This document shows positions 35,134 through 43,810 of a stretch of DNA of 64,000 nucleotides, in pieces. The DNA comes from Listeria monocytogenes (GTDB lineage Bacteria > Bacillota > Bacilli > Lactobacillales > Listeriaceae). The stretch is taken from assembly GCF_041765605.1 (NCBI RefSeq), contig NZ_CP168900.1:2806001-2870000 (forward strand), in the 5' to 3' direction. A program made the translations under genes and the position numbers. A model generated the notes under the pieces. It saw only the letters and a program-made list of their open reading frames with translations. It was not told the DNA's origin and did not search any database. Position 1 is the stretch's first letter, and each line of letters starts with the position of its first letter.

Positions 35134-35823
35134 TCAAATCTCCGCAAAAACTTTCACCGCGTCGCTTTCCATCATTTCAAAAGGATAAGGAAGCGAAATT
35201 CGTTCTTTATTCACAGCAAAAATTCGCGCTTTTTTATTTCGATAATCGGTTAAATTACAAAACGGACTCACACGGAAAGAAGTCCCTACTATAACAATCA
35301 AATCCGCTTGTCTAATAGCTGCAAGTGATTGATCTATCGCACTTTCTGAAATCGCTTCTTCATAAAGCACCACATCCGGACGAATGACGCCACCACAACC
35401 CGAATGGATATCCGATTTCAAGTACTCCTGCGCGGTAACAGACATTCCGCATTTTTGGCAATAACAATGATATAAACTACCGTGGAAATTCACAACTTTT
35501 TTTGAACCCGCTTTTTCATGCAACCCATCAATATTTTGCGTAATAATCGTGACATCTTTTTCCGCTTCGATTTCAGCCATTTTTGTATGAATCGCATTTG
35601 GCTCTGCATCCGGATAGTACATGTTTTCTGTAACAAATTGATAAAACTTCTCCGGTTCACGCACAAGACACGTATGACTCAACATATATTCCGGACTACT
35701 CATCCCAGCATATAAGCCGTTTTTCGAGCGATAATCCGGAATTCCAGAAGGGACAGAAACACCCGCCCCAGTTAGAAAAACGATGCGTTCAGCTTTTTTA
35801 AGTGCTTCATTCAACTTATTCAT
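35134..35823 (-). CDS. Sir2-family NAD-dependent protein deacylase
   Basis: A 229-residue sirtuin that removes acyl groups from lysines using NAD+. The NAD-binding FLTGAGVSVPSGIPDYR (residues about 16-32), the catalytic motif TQNIDGLHEKAGSKKVVNFHG (His about 115) and the zinc Cys (CYCQKCG and a later SGCGG) are all present. It overlaps the upstream Cdd1-like gene by 8 nt; the two follow the MFS pump in one minus-strand transcript. Targets unknown; a lone bacterial sirtuin commonly deacetylates acetyl-CoA synthetase. Confidence 0.93.
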   Translation of the reverse strand: MNKLNEALKKAERIVFLTGAGVSVPSGIPDYRSKNGLYAGMSSPEYMLSHTCLVREPEKFYQFVTENMYYPDAEPNAIHTKMAEIEAEKDVTIITQNIDGLHEKAGSKKVVNFHGSLYHCYCQKCGMSVTAQEYLKSDIHSGCGGVIRPDVVLYEEAISESAIDQSLAAIRQADLIVIVGTSFRVSPFCNLTDYRNKKARIFAVNKERISLPYPFEMMESDAVKVFAEI

Positions 35824-36106
35824 TCTTTAAATTCCTTTCATTTGTATGTTGTTTATCTTTCCAGTTCCACCATTTTCGCAAATCAACATCTTGCTCCGCT
35901 TCATCCGTTTCAGCAACGTAGACTGCGCAGCGATACGTATAAAGTACACAAGGATCCATTCTCTCGCCTCGCTTATCGCAAGTATTCTCATATAACTCAA
36001 GCGGATTCTTCCCTCTTAAATCAGCAACCTCTTCAATCCCAATTTCATTTAACATTAACACCATTTTTTTACCTATTCCTGGTAATTTTATTAGATCAGT
36101 TGGCAT
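35816..36106 (-). CDS. helix-hairpin-helix Cdd1-like protein
   Basis: A 96-residue protein with an N-terminal helix-hairpin-helix ([35 protein letters not shown]), followed by a Cys-containing segment ([21 protein letters not shown]), matching the pattern of the Cdd1 'pathogenicity locus' family. HhH domains usually bind DNA non-specifically; the exact role is unknown. Its ATG overlaps the end of the MFS gene by 11 nt and its end overlaps the sirtuin start, so it is tightly coupled to both. Confidence 0.8.
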   Translation of the reverse strand: MPTDLIKLPGIGKKMVLMLNEIGIEEVADLRGKNPLELYENTCDKRGERMDPCVLYTYRCAVYVAETDEAEQDVDLRKWWNWKDKQHTNERNLKNE

Positions 36107-37304
36107 GATTTCCCTTCTCTCCGTGCATTTTTCGGTTGAAATAAAAACTGATTAGTACATTGATAAAAATAAAGCCCGCAACTACAAGGAAGACATCTCC
36201 GTAACCAAAATGCGCGGCAACACTTGACCCAACAAGCGGCCCGATGACATTCCCAATGTATTGAAACGATTGATTATATCCAAAAATCCGACCTGAAACC
36301 TCGCGCGGTGTATTTTTTGTAAGCAACGATTGAACCGCTGGAAGCAAGGCGCCGTCTGTAAGCCCTAATAAGAAACGTAAAATCCCAAGTTGTAACGGGT
36401 TTTGTGCGAAAGCCATTGGAATTTGGAGTAACATTGAACCTATGAGCGCACCTAACAATATTCGCTCCGAACCAATTCGGTCTCCCCATCTCCCAAGTCT
36501 CGGTGCTGCAATAAGCGCCGCAACCCCTGGAACAGATGCAATCATCCCACTAATAAAAGCAATGTTTTGCGCATTTCCTGCCAAGTCACGCACGTATAAT
36601 GTCAAAATCGGGTTCACTGAGTTGGATGCAATTTGAATCATCATTGTCGTAATAAATAAGGAAATAATCAAGCCCGGGTTTTTAAGCGATAAGAAGACTT
36701 CTTTCCCCGACCGCATTTCCTTTTTTTCTACTGGTGTAAAGTTCTCTTTTACGAAGAACAGTGTGAGGAAAAAGCTACCTAAAAGAAGTACCCCTGTGAT
36801 GTAAAACACTGGTCTGACGCCAAATGTATCAGACAGCGCTCCGCCAATTAACGGGCCAATTAGCACACCCGAAACCGCCGCCGTTGATAATGCCCCGAGA
36901 GCCCAGCCGCTACGATGACGAGGAACTTGTGTAGCGATAAGAGCATTTGCTGTTGAAATATATCCTGAAAAAATCCCCATTAATAAGCGCAAACCAACAA
37001 ATTGGTATACATTGCTTACGAGTCCCATCAGAATCATCGCTATCGCCATACCTAGCGCAGCTCGCAAAAGCATAATTCTCCGCCCTTTTTGGTCAGCTAG
37101 TTTACCCCAAATTGGTGACATAATAGCTGATACTAAAAAGGTCGAACTAAGTGCAATCCCTGACCACATGCTTACTTGATCTGGATTATGCACCCCTAAT
37201 TCTTCAATATATAATGGTAAAAATGGCATGATTAAATTTAATCCGGTCCCGGTTAGAAAGCACCCTACCCAGACAACATACAAATTCTTCTTCCAATTTT
37301 CCAT
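36096..37304 (-). CDS. MFS multidrug efflux transporter
   Basis: A 402-residue, twelve-helix major-facilitator drug antiporter (DHA1 type). Motif [11 protein letters not shown] lies between helices 2 and 3 (residues about 66-75), and [21 protein letters not shown] resembles motif B. It is first gene of an operon with the Cdd1-like and sirtuin genes. RBS AGGTGGG precedes ATG 37304. Specificity is not evident. Confidence 0.88.
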   Translation of the reverse strand: MENWKKNLYVVWVGCFLTGTGLNLIMPFLPLYIEELGVHNPDQVSMWSGIALSSTFLVSAIMSPIWGKLADQKGRRIMLLRAALGMAIAMILMGLVSNVYQFVGLRLLMGIFSGYISTANALIATQVPRHRSGWALGALSTAAVSGVLIGPLIGGALSDTFGVRPVFYITGVLLLGSFFLTLFFVKENFTPVEKKEMRSGKEVFLSLKNPGLIISLFITTMMIQIASNSVNPILTLYVRDLAGNAQNIAFISGMIASVPGVAALIAAPRLGRWGDRIGSERILLGALIGSMLLQIPMAFAQNPLQLGILRFLLGLTDGALLPAVQSLLTKNTPREVSGRIFGYNQSFQYIGNVIGPLVGSSVAAHFGYGDVFLVVAGFIFINVLISFYFNRKMHGEKGNHAN

Positions 37305-37346
37305 AAACCCACCTAGATTCTTCTATCGTTATCCTTAATTATTCCA

Positions 37347-37385
37347 CAAAAAAAGCGAAAGTAAAACTAAACCCTCCGCTTTTTT
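37347..37385. terminator. terminator downstream of the SH3 protein gene
   Basis: AAAAAAGCG and CGCTTTTTT flank an imperfect stem; on the minus strand it is followed by a T-run, about 35 nt after the SH3-protein stop. Confidence 0.65.
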
Positions 37386-37402
37386 GCTATATTTACGTAA
37401 AA

Positions 37403-37418
37403 TGTTTCACGTGGAACA
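37403..37418. other. parS site 2, exact consensus
   Basis: TGTTTCACGTGGAACA is the exact reverse complement of the B. subtilis parS consensus TGTTCCACGTGAAACA. It is intergenic, 3 nt past the end of the SH3-protein gene. ParB nucleates on such sites to load condensin and segregate the origin. Confidence 0.9.
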
Positions 37419-37420
37419 TT

Positions 37421-37768
37421 TTATGCTTCTAAATTTTCTCGTGGTACCCAGCCAGCTTGATTTTCTTCTGACACACACCAAACCCAACCATTTAGCTCGC
37501 GATTACTTTCTAATTTATCGCCTGGTTGAACATTTAATTCGCGCGCAGAGTAGTCTTCTGATACGGTTCCACTCTTCCCATCATTACTCAATTGAATAAT
37601 TTGTTTCGGAACCCAGCCTTCTTTTCCGGACGACTTCACTTTGCAAAAAATCCAGCCTGGATATTCTGTATCTTCTTCAAACACCCAAATAGACTCATTT
37701 TTATTCACAAAAAGGGGATTTGGATATTGACTAACATGTTCTTTTTTCACGATAAATGTTTGATTCAT
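37421..37768 (-). CDS. tandem SH3-domain protein
   Basis: A 115-residue protein made of two SH3-like halves (residues about 5-58 and 62-112), each with a Trp-x-x-Cys-Lys/Val-containing strand and the closing motif EGWVPKQ / AGWVPREN. There is no signal peptide, so it appears cytosolic. Eukaryote-like SH3 pairs of this kind occur in Firmicutes, but a ligand is unknown. It lies 18 nt downstream of transaldolase and may share its transcript. Confidence 0.75.
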   Translation of the reverse strand: MNQTFIVKKEHVSQYPNPLFVNKNESIWVFEEDTEYPGWIFCKVKSSGKEGWVPKQIIQLSNDGKSGTVSEDYSARELNVQPGDKLESNRELNGWVWCVSEENQAGWVPRENLEA

Positions 37769-37786
37769 AGTTAGAAACCTACCTCT

Positions 37787-38431
37787 TTATTTTTTCGCCG
37801 CTTCCCAATCTGCAAGAAATTTGTCAATCCCACTGTCGGTCAACGGATGTTTTAGCATTTGTTCGAACACTTTAAATGGCACCGTAGCAATGTCGGCACC
37901 GGCTTTGGCACATTCAATAACGTGGATTGGGTGTCGCACACTTGCTGAAATAATTTCTGTTGGAATCCCGTGAATCTCGAAAATATCCGCAATGTCACGA
38001 ATCAGAACCAAACCATCGTCACCTATATCGTCTAATCGTCCTAAAAATGGCGATACATATGTCGCACCAGCTCTTGCCGCAAGCAAGGCCTGCGTGGCAG
38101 AAAATACGAGTGTCACATTGGTTTTGATGCCTTCTTCCGTCAACACCTTTACAGCTGCCAAACCTTCGCCAGTCATCGGGATTTTTACAACCATATTCGG
38201 ATGGATTTTTGCAATAACTCGACCTTCCGCAATCATCTCATCTGCTTCTAAACTTACTACTTCGCCGCTAATTGGTCCGTCAACAATGGATGTAATTTCT
38301 TGAATGACCTCATTAAAATCGCGACCTTCTTTGGCAACAAGCGATGGGTTTGTCGTGACTCCCGCAATGAACCCCATTCTGTTAGCCTTTTTAATCTCTT
38401 CTACGTTCGCTGTATCGATAAAAAATCTCAT
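37787..38431 (-). CDS. tal: transaldolase
   Basis: A 214-residue short-type transaldolase (TalC/fructose-6-phosphate-aldolase branch) that transfers a dihydroxyacetone unit in the pentose phosphate pathway. [16 protein letters not shown] at the N-terminus, [13 protein letters not shown] (about 28) and NMVVKIPMT with the Schiff-base lysine (about 83) are typical. ATG 38431 has AAAGGAGG upstream. A consensus CcpA operator lies just after the presumed transcription start, so glucose repression through a roadblock is likely. Confidence 0.93.
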   Translation of the reverse strand: MRFFIDTANVEEIKKANRMGFIAGVTTNPSLVAKEGRDFNEVIQEITSIVDGPISGEVVSLEADEMIAEGRVIAKIHPNMVVKIPMTGEGLAAVKVLTEEGIKTNVTLVFSATQALLAARAGATYVSPFLGRLDDIGDDGLVLIRDIADIFEIHGIPTEIISASVRHPIHVIECAKAGADIATVPFKVFEQMLKHPLTDSGIDKFLADWEAAKK

Positions 38432-38450
38432 TAAAACATCCTCCTTTTCT

Positions 38451-38464
38451 ATCAAGCGCTTTCA
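38451..38464 (-). promoter_or_regulatory. cre (CcpA operator) of transaldolase
   Basis: On the minus strand TGAAAGCGCTTGAT matches the cre core TGAAAGCGCTT. It lies between the -10 box TATAAT (38476-38481) and the RBS, immediately downstream of the expected start of transcription. Confidence 0.75.
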
Positions 38465-38521
38465 ATTACAGAGCCATTATAACGCAAAAAGGTGAATAAT
38501 GCTTTCGAAGTGCTTTTCCAC

Positions 38522-38547
38522 AAAAAAAAGAATGCCACTGAGCATTC
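38522..38547 (-). terminator. terminator of the Crp-family gene
   Basis: GAATGC / GCATTC stem with a 6-nt loop, followed on the minus strand by eight T residues. Confidence 0.85.
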
Positions 38548-38552
38548 CAAAA

Positions 38553-38568
38553 AGTTTCACGTGAAACA
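38553..38568. other. parS-like site 3
   Basis: AGTTTCACGTGAAACA contains the perfect 14-bp palindrome GTTTCACGTGAAAC and matches the parS pattern TGTTYCACGTGRAACA at 15 of 16 positions. It lies between the Crp-family stop codon and its terminator. Confidence 0.85.
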
Positions 38569-38571
38569 AAT

Positions 38572-39261
38572 TTATAATCGCGTTTTGTCCATCACTAAGA
38601 GAGGTTTTGGTCTATTTCTAATTATATCCTCTTTAATTAAATGCATGACCGTATGAGCCACGTATTCGCGTGATGTATTGGTGTATCTTGCAAGTACTTC
38701 TTGCGTAATTTCTCTTGGTAGCAATATCCCGTTATCAGAAAACGTTCCTAAAGTTTGAGCGCATTTGAGAATGGCTTTGCGGATTCGTTCTTCCTTTTTT
38801 AAGAAGCTTAGTTTTGCAAATGTATGGGCTTCACGTAATTCTTCTGCCATCACTTTAATCATAAAAAAGTTATTCTCATCTTCTTTGTCGAAAATAGAGA
38901 ACAAGAAATTGCTATCTACTTCCATAACTTCTCCGTGACCTAAGCTTTGCATCGAAACATGTGGGCTCCATTCATCATAAAAAAGATGATATAATCCAAA
39001 ACTATCTCCTTTTTGCAAGAAACGAACAATGCATTCTTTACAGCTATCTTCTTCCATTTCTGCATCTTTCTCTACAATCATCCCGTATATGCCGCTTAGA
39101 ACAAAATATACTTTTGTTCCAGCCGGACTTAAACTTTCTAGAACCTCACCCTTCTTGGTGCTGATAACCGAGCAGTAGTCTTTGTAATTTGGATGTTCAA
39201 AGCACAACTCCATTAATTTGCTAACCGTTAGATTGGATTCAAGCTCTTTTAAGAATAGCAT
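38572..39261 (-). CDS. Crp/Fnr (PrfA-like) family regulator
   Basis: A 229-residue regulator: cyclic-nucleotide-binding-like beta roll (residues about 20-125, GTKVYFVLSGIYGMIVE), a long dimerisation helix and a C-terminal winged helix (ITQEVLARYTNTSREYVAHTVMHL, about 183-206). Listeria genomes carry many such proteins besides the virulence regulator PrfA. No FeS Cys cluster as in Fnr is obvious, although CKEC near residue 74 contains two Cys. ATG 39261 has AAAGGAGAG upstream. Its effector and targets are unknown. Confidence 0.85.
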   Translation of the reverse strand: MLFLKELESNLTVSKLMELCFEHPNYKDYCSVISTKKGEVLESLSPAGTKVYFVLSGIYGMIVEKDAEMEEDSCKECIVRFLQKGDSFGLYHLFYDEWSPHVSMQSLGHGEVMEVDSNFLFSIFDKEDENNFFMIKVMAEELREAHTFAKLSFLKKEERIRKAILKCAQTLGTFSDNGILLPREITQEVLARYTNTSREYVAHTVMHLIKEDIIRNRPKPLLVMDKTRL

Positions 39262-39591
39262 ATTCTCTCCTTTGCTATATTATATTGAAAAAACTCCTCG
39301 TAATTATATCATAAAGGCCATACTCAAAATTCCATTCTTAGTCATTGATAAAAACCCGAAAACACAATTAAAGTTAACTATATTACAACTATTTATATAA
39401 TACTTAATTTACTTATCATTCTCGCTTGCTGTTTCGACATAAATTCGAACTTTTTGTTACTTTTGCTAAATATTCCAAATCCCGATATTAATTCCATAAT
39501 TACCACTTTAGACTGGTTTATTTTTAGATAAATTGATTATACTTAAAAAGTAAGTAATTTATGGATAGGTAACTCAGGAAGGGTGAAATGA
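39262..39591. other. 330-nt AT-rich intergenic region
   Basis: A divergent region between the Crp-family gene and the ABC exporter gene. A -10 box TATACT (39538-39543) points toward the exporter, with no good -35. No gene or stable hairpin was found. Confidence 0.5.
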
Positions 39592-41319
39592 ATGGATCAA
39601 AAAAAATATAGTTGGCGAAAATTTTTCCAGTTACTTATTAGCGCAAAACCTGCGAATTGGATAATTTTCTGCGCTTTATTTGCCAGTGTGATAACTACAG
39701 TTGCTGGCCTTGTTGTCCCGCTTTTTACAAAGAACTTAATTGATGGCTTTTCGATAGCTTCACTCGATGTAAAAATGATTGCTTTAATAGTTCTGGCGTT
39801 TGTTTTACAAGCAATAACGAATGGCTTCTCGATTTTCCTACTTAACTATATGGGGCAAAAAGTCGTAGCAACCATTCGCGAGCGTTTGTGGAAAAAAATT
39901 GTGCATTTGCCTGTGTCTTACTTTGATAATACCAAAACTGGCGAAATGGTAAGCCGCATGGTAAATGATACAGTCGTGGTTAAAGAGCTAATTGCCGACC
40001 ATTTCCCGCAATTTGTAACGGGGATAATTTCGGTTGTCGGCGCGATTATTATTTTGTTCTTCATGGACTGGAAAATGACACTTATCATCTTAGTGGCCGT
40101 TCCAATTACAGCTCTAGTTGTTGCGCCACTTGGTCAGAAAATGTTTAAAATCTCTAAAGGGCTTCAAAATGAAACAGCTGACTTCACTGGTTCCATTAGC
40201 CAGACCCTATCAGAAGCTAGACTCGTGAAGGCTTCGAATGCGGAAACACTGGAAACAGAAGCTGGTCATCAAGGGATTAATCGTCTATTTGGTTTTGGAA
40301 TTCGTGAGGCGAAAGTTGTCGCTGTGCTTGGACCGCTGATTTTCTTTGTTGTCATGGGTGTTATCGTTGGCATCATTGGTTACGGTGGGATTCGTGTTTC
40401 AGCAGGAACGATGACTACAGGTACCCTCATCGCCTTTTTACTCTATCTGTTCCAAATTATTGTTCCCGTCACTTCTTTCGCGACATTCTTCGCCCAACTT
40501 CAAAAAGCAAAAGGTGCAACAGAGAGAATTGCGGATATTTTAAATGAAACAGAGGAAGATTTCGACGCTGGTAAAAAAGTAGATGTGAGCGGAAAAACCA
40601 TTCGCGCATCTGATATTTCCTTCTCTTATAATGAAGGCGATCCTATTCTAAAACATGTTTCTTTTGATACGAAACCTGGAGAAGTTATCGCATTCGCCGG
40701 CCCAAGTGGTGGAGGAAAATCAACCTTATTTGCGATTTTAGAACGTTTCTATCAACCGGATACAGGAGAAATTTTTGTAGGTGACATCCCGCTTTCCGAG
40801 ATTTCGATTAACTCATGGCGTACACAAATTGGTTACGTTTCTCAAGAAAGTGCGATGCTTTCTGGCACAATTCGCGATAACCTTTGTTACGGGTTGGACC
40901 GAGAAATTACGGAAGATGAGCTATGGAATGTAGCCAAACTAGCTTATGCTGACGGCTTTATTTCCGAGCTTCCTGACAAAATGGCCACCGAAGTCGGCGA
41001 ACGTGGCGTGAAGCTCTCAGGAGGCCAAAGACAGCGAATTGCCATTGCCCGAGCTTTCTTACGTAATCCTAATATTCTCATGTTAGACGAGGCGACAGCT
41101 AGTTTAGATAGCCAGTCCGAACAAATTGTTCAACAAGCTTTGGCAAACTTAATGGAAGGTCGTACTACTTTTGTTATCGCCCACCGTCTTTCCACTATCG
41201 TAAGCGCCGACCAAATCCTCTTTATCGAACATGGTGAAATAACTGGTCGCGGCACGCATAGTGAATTAGTTGCTTCTCATCCACTTTACGCTTCCTTTGC
41301 AGAGCAACAGTTAAAATAA
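39592..41319 (+). CDS. ABC multidrug exporter, homodimer type (BmrA-like)
   Basis: A 575-residue half-transporter: six membrane helices (residues about 20-310), then an ATPase with Walker A GPSGGGKS (about 374), signature KLSGGQRQR (about 480) and Walker B ILMLDEATAS. As a single gene it probably works as a homodimer, like BmrA/LmrA. ATG 39592 follows GGAAGGG. Its immediate neighbour is a Crp-family regulator in divergent orientation. Substrates may be drugs or lipids. Confidence 0.9.
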   Translation: MDQKKYSWRKFFQLLISAKPANWIIFCALFASVITTVAGLVVPLFTKNLIDGFSIASLDVKMIALIVLAFVLQAITNGFSIFLLNYMGQKVVATIRERLWKKIVHLPVSYFDNTKTGEMVSRMVNDTVVVKELIADHFPQFVTGIISVVGAIIILFFMDWKMTLIILVAVPITALVVAPLGQKMFKISKGLQNETADFTGSISQTLSEARLVKASNAETLETEAGHQGINRLFGFGIREAKVVAVLGPLIFFVVMGVIVGIIGYGGIRVSAGTMTTGTLIAFLLYLFQIIVPVTSFATFFAQLQKAKGATERIADILNETEEDFDAGKKVDVSGKTIRASDISFSYNEGDPILKHVSFDTKPGEVIAFAGPSGGGKSTLFAILERFYQPDTGEIFVGDIPLSEISINSWRTQIGYVSQESAMLSGTIRDNLCYGLDREITEDELWNVAKLAYADGFISELPDKMATEVGERGVKLSGGQRQRIAIARAFLRNPNILMLDEATASLDSQSEQIVQQALANLMEGRTTFVIAHRLSTIVSADQILFIEHGEITGRGTHSELVASHPLYASFAEQQLK

Positions 41320-41321
41320 CT

Positions 41322-41335
41322 ATTTCCCGGGAAAT
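41322..41335. other. Noc-binding site, exact consensus
   Basis: ATTTCCCGGGAAAT is identical to the 14-bp B. subtilis Noc-binding consensus. It lies 3 nt after the stop of the ABC exporter gene, and just before a terminator hairpin. Noc is a ParB paralogue that prevents Z-ring assembly over the chromosome. Confidence 0.85.
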
Positions 41336-41336
41336 A

Positions 41337-41372
41337 AAAAAGCGACGATGCGCAAATGCATCGTCGCTTTTT
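41337..41372. terminator. bidirectional terminator
   Basis: AAAAAGCGACGATGC / GCATCGTCGCTTTTT, a perfect 15-bp stem with a 6-nt loop, between the ABC exporter and the convergent TfoX-C gene. Confidence 0.95.
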
Positions 41373-41624
41373 CTATAAGGATTGATGAAACTTTTTGAGT
41401 TCACTTTTCTTTGCTTCGTCTAAATCGTGCCACCTGATACCTTGCACAGCTCCTTCAAGTGCACATAGTTCACTCAGACAAACGCTAGAATCATTTTCCC
41501 AAATGCGTAAAAAGGCTTCTTTGCTTCCAACATCTTTTAGCTCGCCGGGAGTTTTTATTCCCGCTTTGATTAAGTCCTGCTCCAGTACTTTGCCAATGTT
41601 TGGTAATTCGCTAAGGTTCGCCAT
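41373..41624 (-). CDS. TfoX C-terminal domain protein
   Basis: An 83-residue protein consisting of a TfoX C-terminal domain alone: a helix-hairpin-helix-like start (LPNIGKVLEQDLIKAGIKTPGEL) and the family ending CALEGAVQGIRWHDL. In proteobacteria the full TfoX/Sxy protein regulates competence; here the N-terminal domain is missing, as is common in Firmicutes, and the role is unknown. ATG 41624 has GAAGGAA upstream, preferred over the ATG at 41642 that sits at the RBS. It is 19 nt downstream of serS on the same strand. Confidence 0.82.
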   Translation of the reverse strand: MANLSELPNIGKVLEQDLIKAGIKTPGELKDVGSKEAFLRIWENDSSVCLSELCALEGAVQGIRWHDLDEAKKSELKKFHQSL

Positions 41625-41643
41625 TACAGTTCCTTCTTCCATA

Positions 41644-42927
41644 TTATTTTGGTAATTCTATTTTCTCAATGCCGCCCATGTATCCTTGTAGTACTTTCGG
41701 AATGCGTACAGAACCATCTGCATCTTGGTAATTTTCTAAAATGGCAGCCACTGTACGTCCAAGCGCTAAGCCAGAACCATTAAGTGTATGCACGTATTCT
41801 GGTTTGCTTCCTGGTTCACGACGGAAACGAATGTTAGCGCGTCTTGCTTGGAAGCTTTCAAAATTACTGCAAGAAGAAATCTCACGGTAAGAATTATAGC
41901 TTGGAATCCAAACTTCTAAATCATATTTTTTAGCAGCAGTGAAGCCTAAATCAGCCGTACACATGCTTAATACGCGATATGGTAATTCTAGTCGGCGCAA
42001 TACTTCTTCTGCGTTTCCAGTTAATTTTTCAAGCGCCGCGTAGGAATCCTCTGGTTTAACAAATTGAACTAATTCCACTTTGTTAAATTGATGTTGGCGA
42101 ATTAAGCCACGCGTATCACGACCCGCAGATCCCGCTTCAGAACGGAAACATGCGCTAAATGCTGTATATTTTCTTGGTAAATCTTCTGCTTTTAAAATGT
42201 CTTCGCGGTGGTAGTTTGTTACTGGTACTTCCGCTGTTGGAATAAGGAAATAATCTTCTGCTTCAATTAAGAAAGCATCTTCTTCAAATTTCGGCAATTG
42301 ACCAGTTCCAGTCATGCTCGCACGGTTCACCATGTATGGCGGCAACATTTCTTCATAGCCATGTTCATTCGAATGCAAGTCCATCATGAAGTTAATTAGC
42401 GCCCGTTCCAGTCTTGCACCTAATTTTTTATAAAAGACAAAACGGCTACCAGTTACTTTCGCAGCATTTTCAAAATCAAGAATATCAAGGTCAGTTCCTA
42501 AGTCCCAGTGAGCTTTTGGTTCAAAATCAAATTCGCGAACTTCGCCCCACTTACGGATTTCCACGTTATCGTCTTCCGATTCGCCAACTGGAGTAGACTC
42601 ATGTGGAATATTTGGAATCGACATTAAAATCATATCTAATTTTTCATCGATTTCTCGTAATTCGATATCTAATGTTTTAATTCGGTCTCCAACGACACGC
42701 ATTTCTTCAATCTTAGCATCCGCGTCTTGTTTTTCGCGTTTTAATTTAGCGATTTCTTGAGACACTTCATTCCGTTGACTCTTCAGGGCTTCTGTCTCCA
42801 CAATCAGCGTACGGCGGCGTTTATCTAACTCGCCAAATTTCTCAAATTCACCCAGATCTTCCCCGCGATTTTGTAATTTCTGCTTTACTTCATCAAAATT
42901 ATTACGTAACAATTTAACATCTAACAT
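41644..42927 (-). CDS. serS: seryl-tRNA synthetase
   Basis: Charges tRNA-Ser with serine. A 427-residue class II synthetase, the usual length: N-terminal coiled-coil arm (residues about 27-105), motif 2 [25 protein letters not shown] (about 260) and motif 3 [19 protein letters not shown] (about 378). ATG 42927 has AGGAGGAG upstream; the frame is open further up but that region is the T-box leader. Expression is controlled by uncharged tRNA-Ser through that leader. Confidence 0.98.
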   Translation of the reverse strand: MLDVKLLRNNFDEVKQKLQNRGEDLGEFEKFGELDKRRRTLIVETEALKSQRNEVSQEIAKLKREKQDADAKIEEMRVVGDRIKTLDIELREIDEKLDMILMSIPNIPHESTPVGESEDDNVEIRKWGEVREFDFEPKAHWDLGTDLDILDFENAAKVTGSRFVFYKKLGARLERALINFMMDLHSNEHGYEEMLPPYMVNRASMTGTGQLPKFEEDAFLIEAEDYFLIPTAEVPVTNYHREDILKAEDLPRKYTAFSACFRSEAGSAGRDTRGLIRQHQFNKVELVQFVKPEDSYAALEKLTGNAEEVLRRLELPYRVLSMCTADLGFTAAKKYDLEVWIPSYNSYREISSCSNFESFQARRANIRFRREPGSKPEYVHTLNGSGLALGRTVAAILENYQDADGSVRIPKVLQGYMGGIEKIELPK

Positions 42928-42939
42928 GCTAACTCCTCC

Positions 42940-43218
42940 TTTATTTTTTTCCATATAAAAACTCCCGTACTTTCCCGAATTAACAGGAAAGGGACGAGAG
43001 TTAACCGCGTTGCCACCCTTATTGGGATCTAAAAAAATCCCCAGCTTCATTTAGGTTTAACGGACCCAGCCGGAATGATTTACTCGCAAATTTTTGCTTT
43101 CCACCACTCACTCCAAGATGGATTCATAAGGAAACTTCACCAGTTCACACCAACCACTGGCTCTCTTTAGAAACTCTACCTTATTACTACTTCTTGTCTT
43201 CGCTTTTCGTATTAATTT
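42940..43218 (-). promoter_or_regulatory. T-box riboswitch leader of serS
   Basis: Promoter on the minus strand: -35 TTGTAA (43248-43253), 17-bp spacer, -10 TAGAAT (43225-43230). The leader contains the T-box AAGGGTGGCAACGCGGTT (forward 43003-43020) and a terminator whose arms are at 42986-43002 and 42960-42975, followed by T residues. The UGG of the T-box pairs with the tRNA acceptor end when tRNA-Ser is uncharged, favouring the antiterminator. A UCC serine codon at forward 43120-43122 is a possible specifier; I could not fold Stem I, so that is tentative. Confidence 0.92.
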
Positions 43219-43261
43219 AAAGTTATTCTATCGCATATCTGCTTAAATTACAAGCAAATCT

Positions 43262-43681
43262 TTAACCAATCAAATCGAGCGTGTCTGGACCGTCATCATC
43301 AGAATTCAGTATTCTAATTTGTTCCGGAACAATTTTTATAACGACAAAGGATGGTGAATCTTCGCCTCGGAACCATTCTTTAGAAATATTTTCCCAAATA
43401 CGTTCTTTGATTGATTCATCTTCTTCAAGAGACGCCAAACCATTAATTTCTAAAAATGCAGAACCAGGGCTTTCGTAACCAATTAAAACGGATACGTGTG
43501 GGTTTCTGCGAACTTCTTCTGTCTTCGGTAATTCTTTGCCAGATGGTGTATAAAGCGTTAAGCCATCATGAAGAAATGTCATATACCTAGCATGAGGATA
43601 GTCTCCTTGTACGGATGTTAATACACCCACTTGATGTTGTTCCAAAATGGCAAGAATCTTATCTTCTAGTTCATTTTTCAT
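43262..43681 (-). CDS. pyridoxamine-5'-phosphate-oxidase-fold general stress protein
   Basis: A 139-residue flavin-reductase-like split-barrel protein of the general stress protein 26 (YdaG) group. The segments GVLTSVQGDYPHARYMTFLHDGL and EVRRNPHVSVLIGYE are typical; FMN or FAD binding is likely, the reaction unknown. ATG 43681 has GGAAGG at an 8-nt spacing. A sigma-B-like promoter sits upstream, consistent with a stress-induced protein. Confidence 0.85.
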   Translation of the reverse strand: MKNELEDKILAILEQHQVGVLTSVQGDYPHARYMTFLHDGLTLYTPSGKELPKTEEVRRNPHVSVLIGYESPGSAFLEINGLASLEEDESIKERIWENISKEWFRGEDSPSFVVIKIVPEQIRILNSDDDGPDTLDLIG

Positions 43682-43714
43682 CTCAAACACCTTCCTTTGG
43701 TTATTTAGTGTACC

Positions 43715-43740
43715 TTTCCACTCGGCTCCCGGCTTTAAAC
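43715..43740 (-). promoter_or_regulatory. sigma-B-like promoter of the stress protein gene
   Basis: On the minus strand GTTTAA (43735-43740), 14-bp spacer, TGGAAA (43715-43720); sigma-B consensus is GTTT-N13-17-GGGWAW. The -10 has one mismatch. Placement 33 nt upstream of the start codon is right. Confidence 0.6.
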
Positions 43741-43810
43741 ATTCGGGCTTGTTATCTCTCTAGCTATTTGCTATAAAAGAGTATAACCGTTTTAACTAGG
43801 GGGATTTAAA

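Noticed and set aside
36661-36700. CCCGGG in the MFS gene as a Noc site
   Set aside because: The flanks (AAGCCCGGGTTT) do not match the 14-mer consensus.
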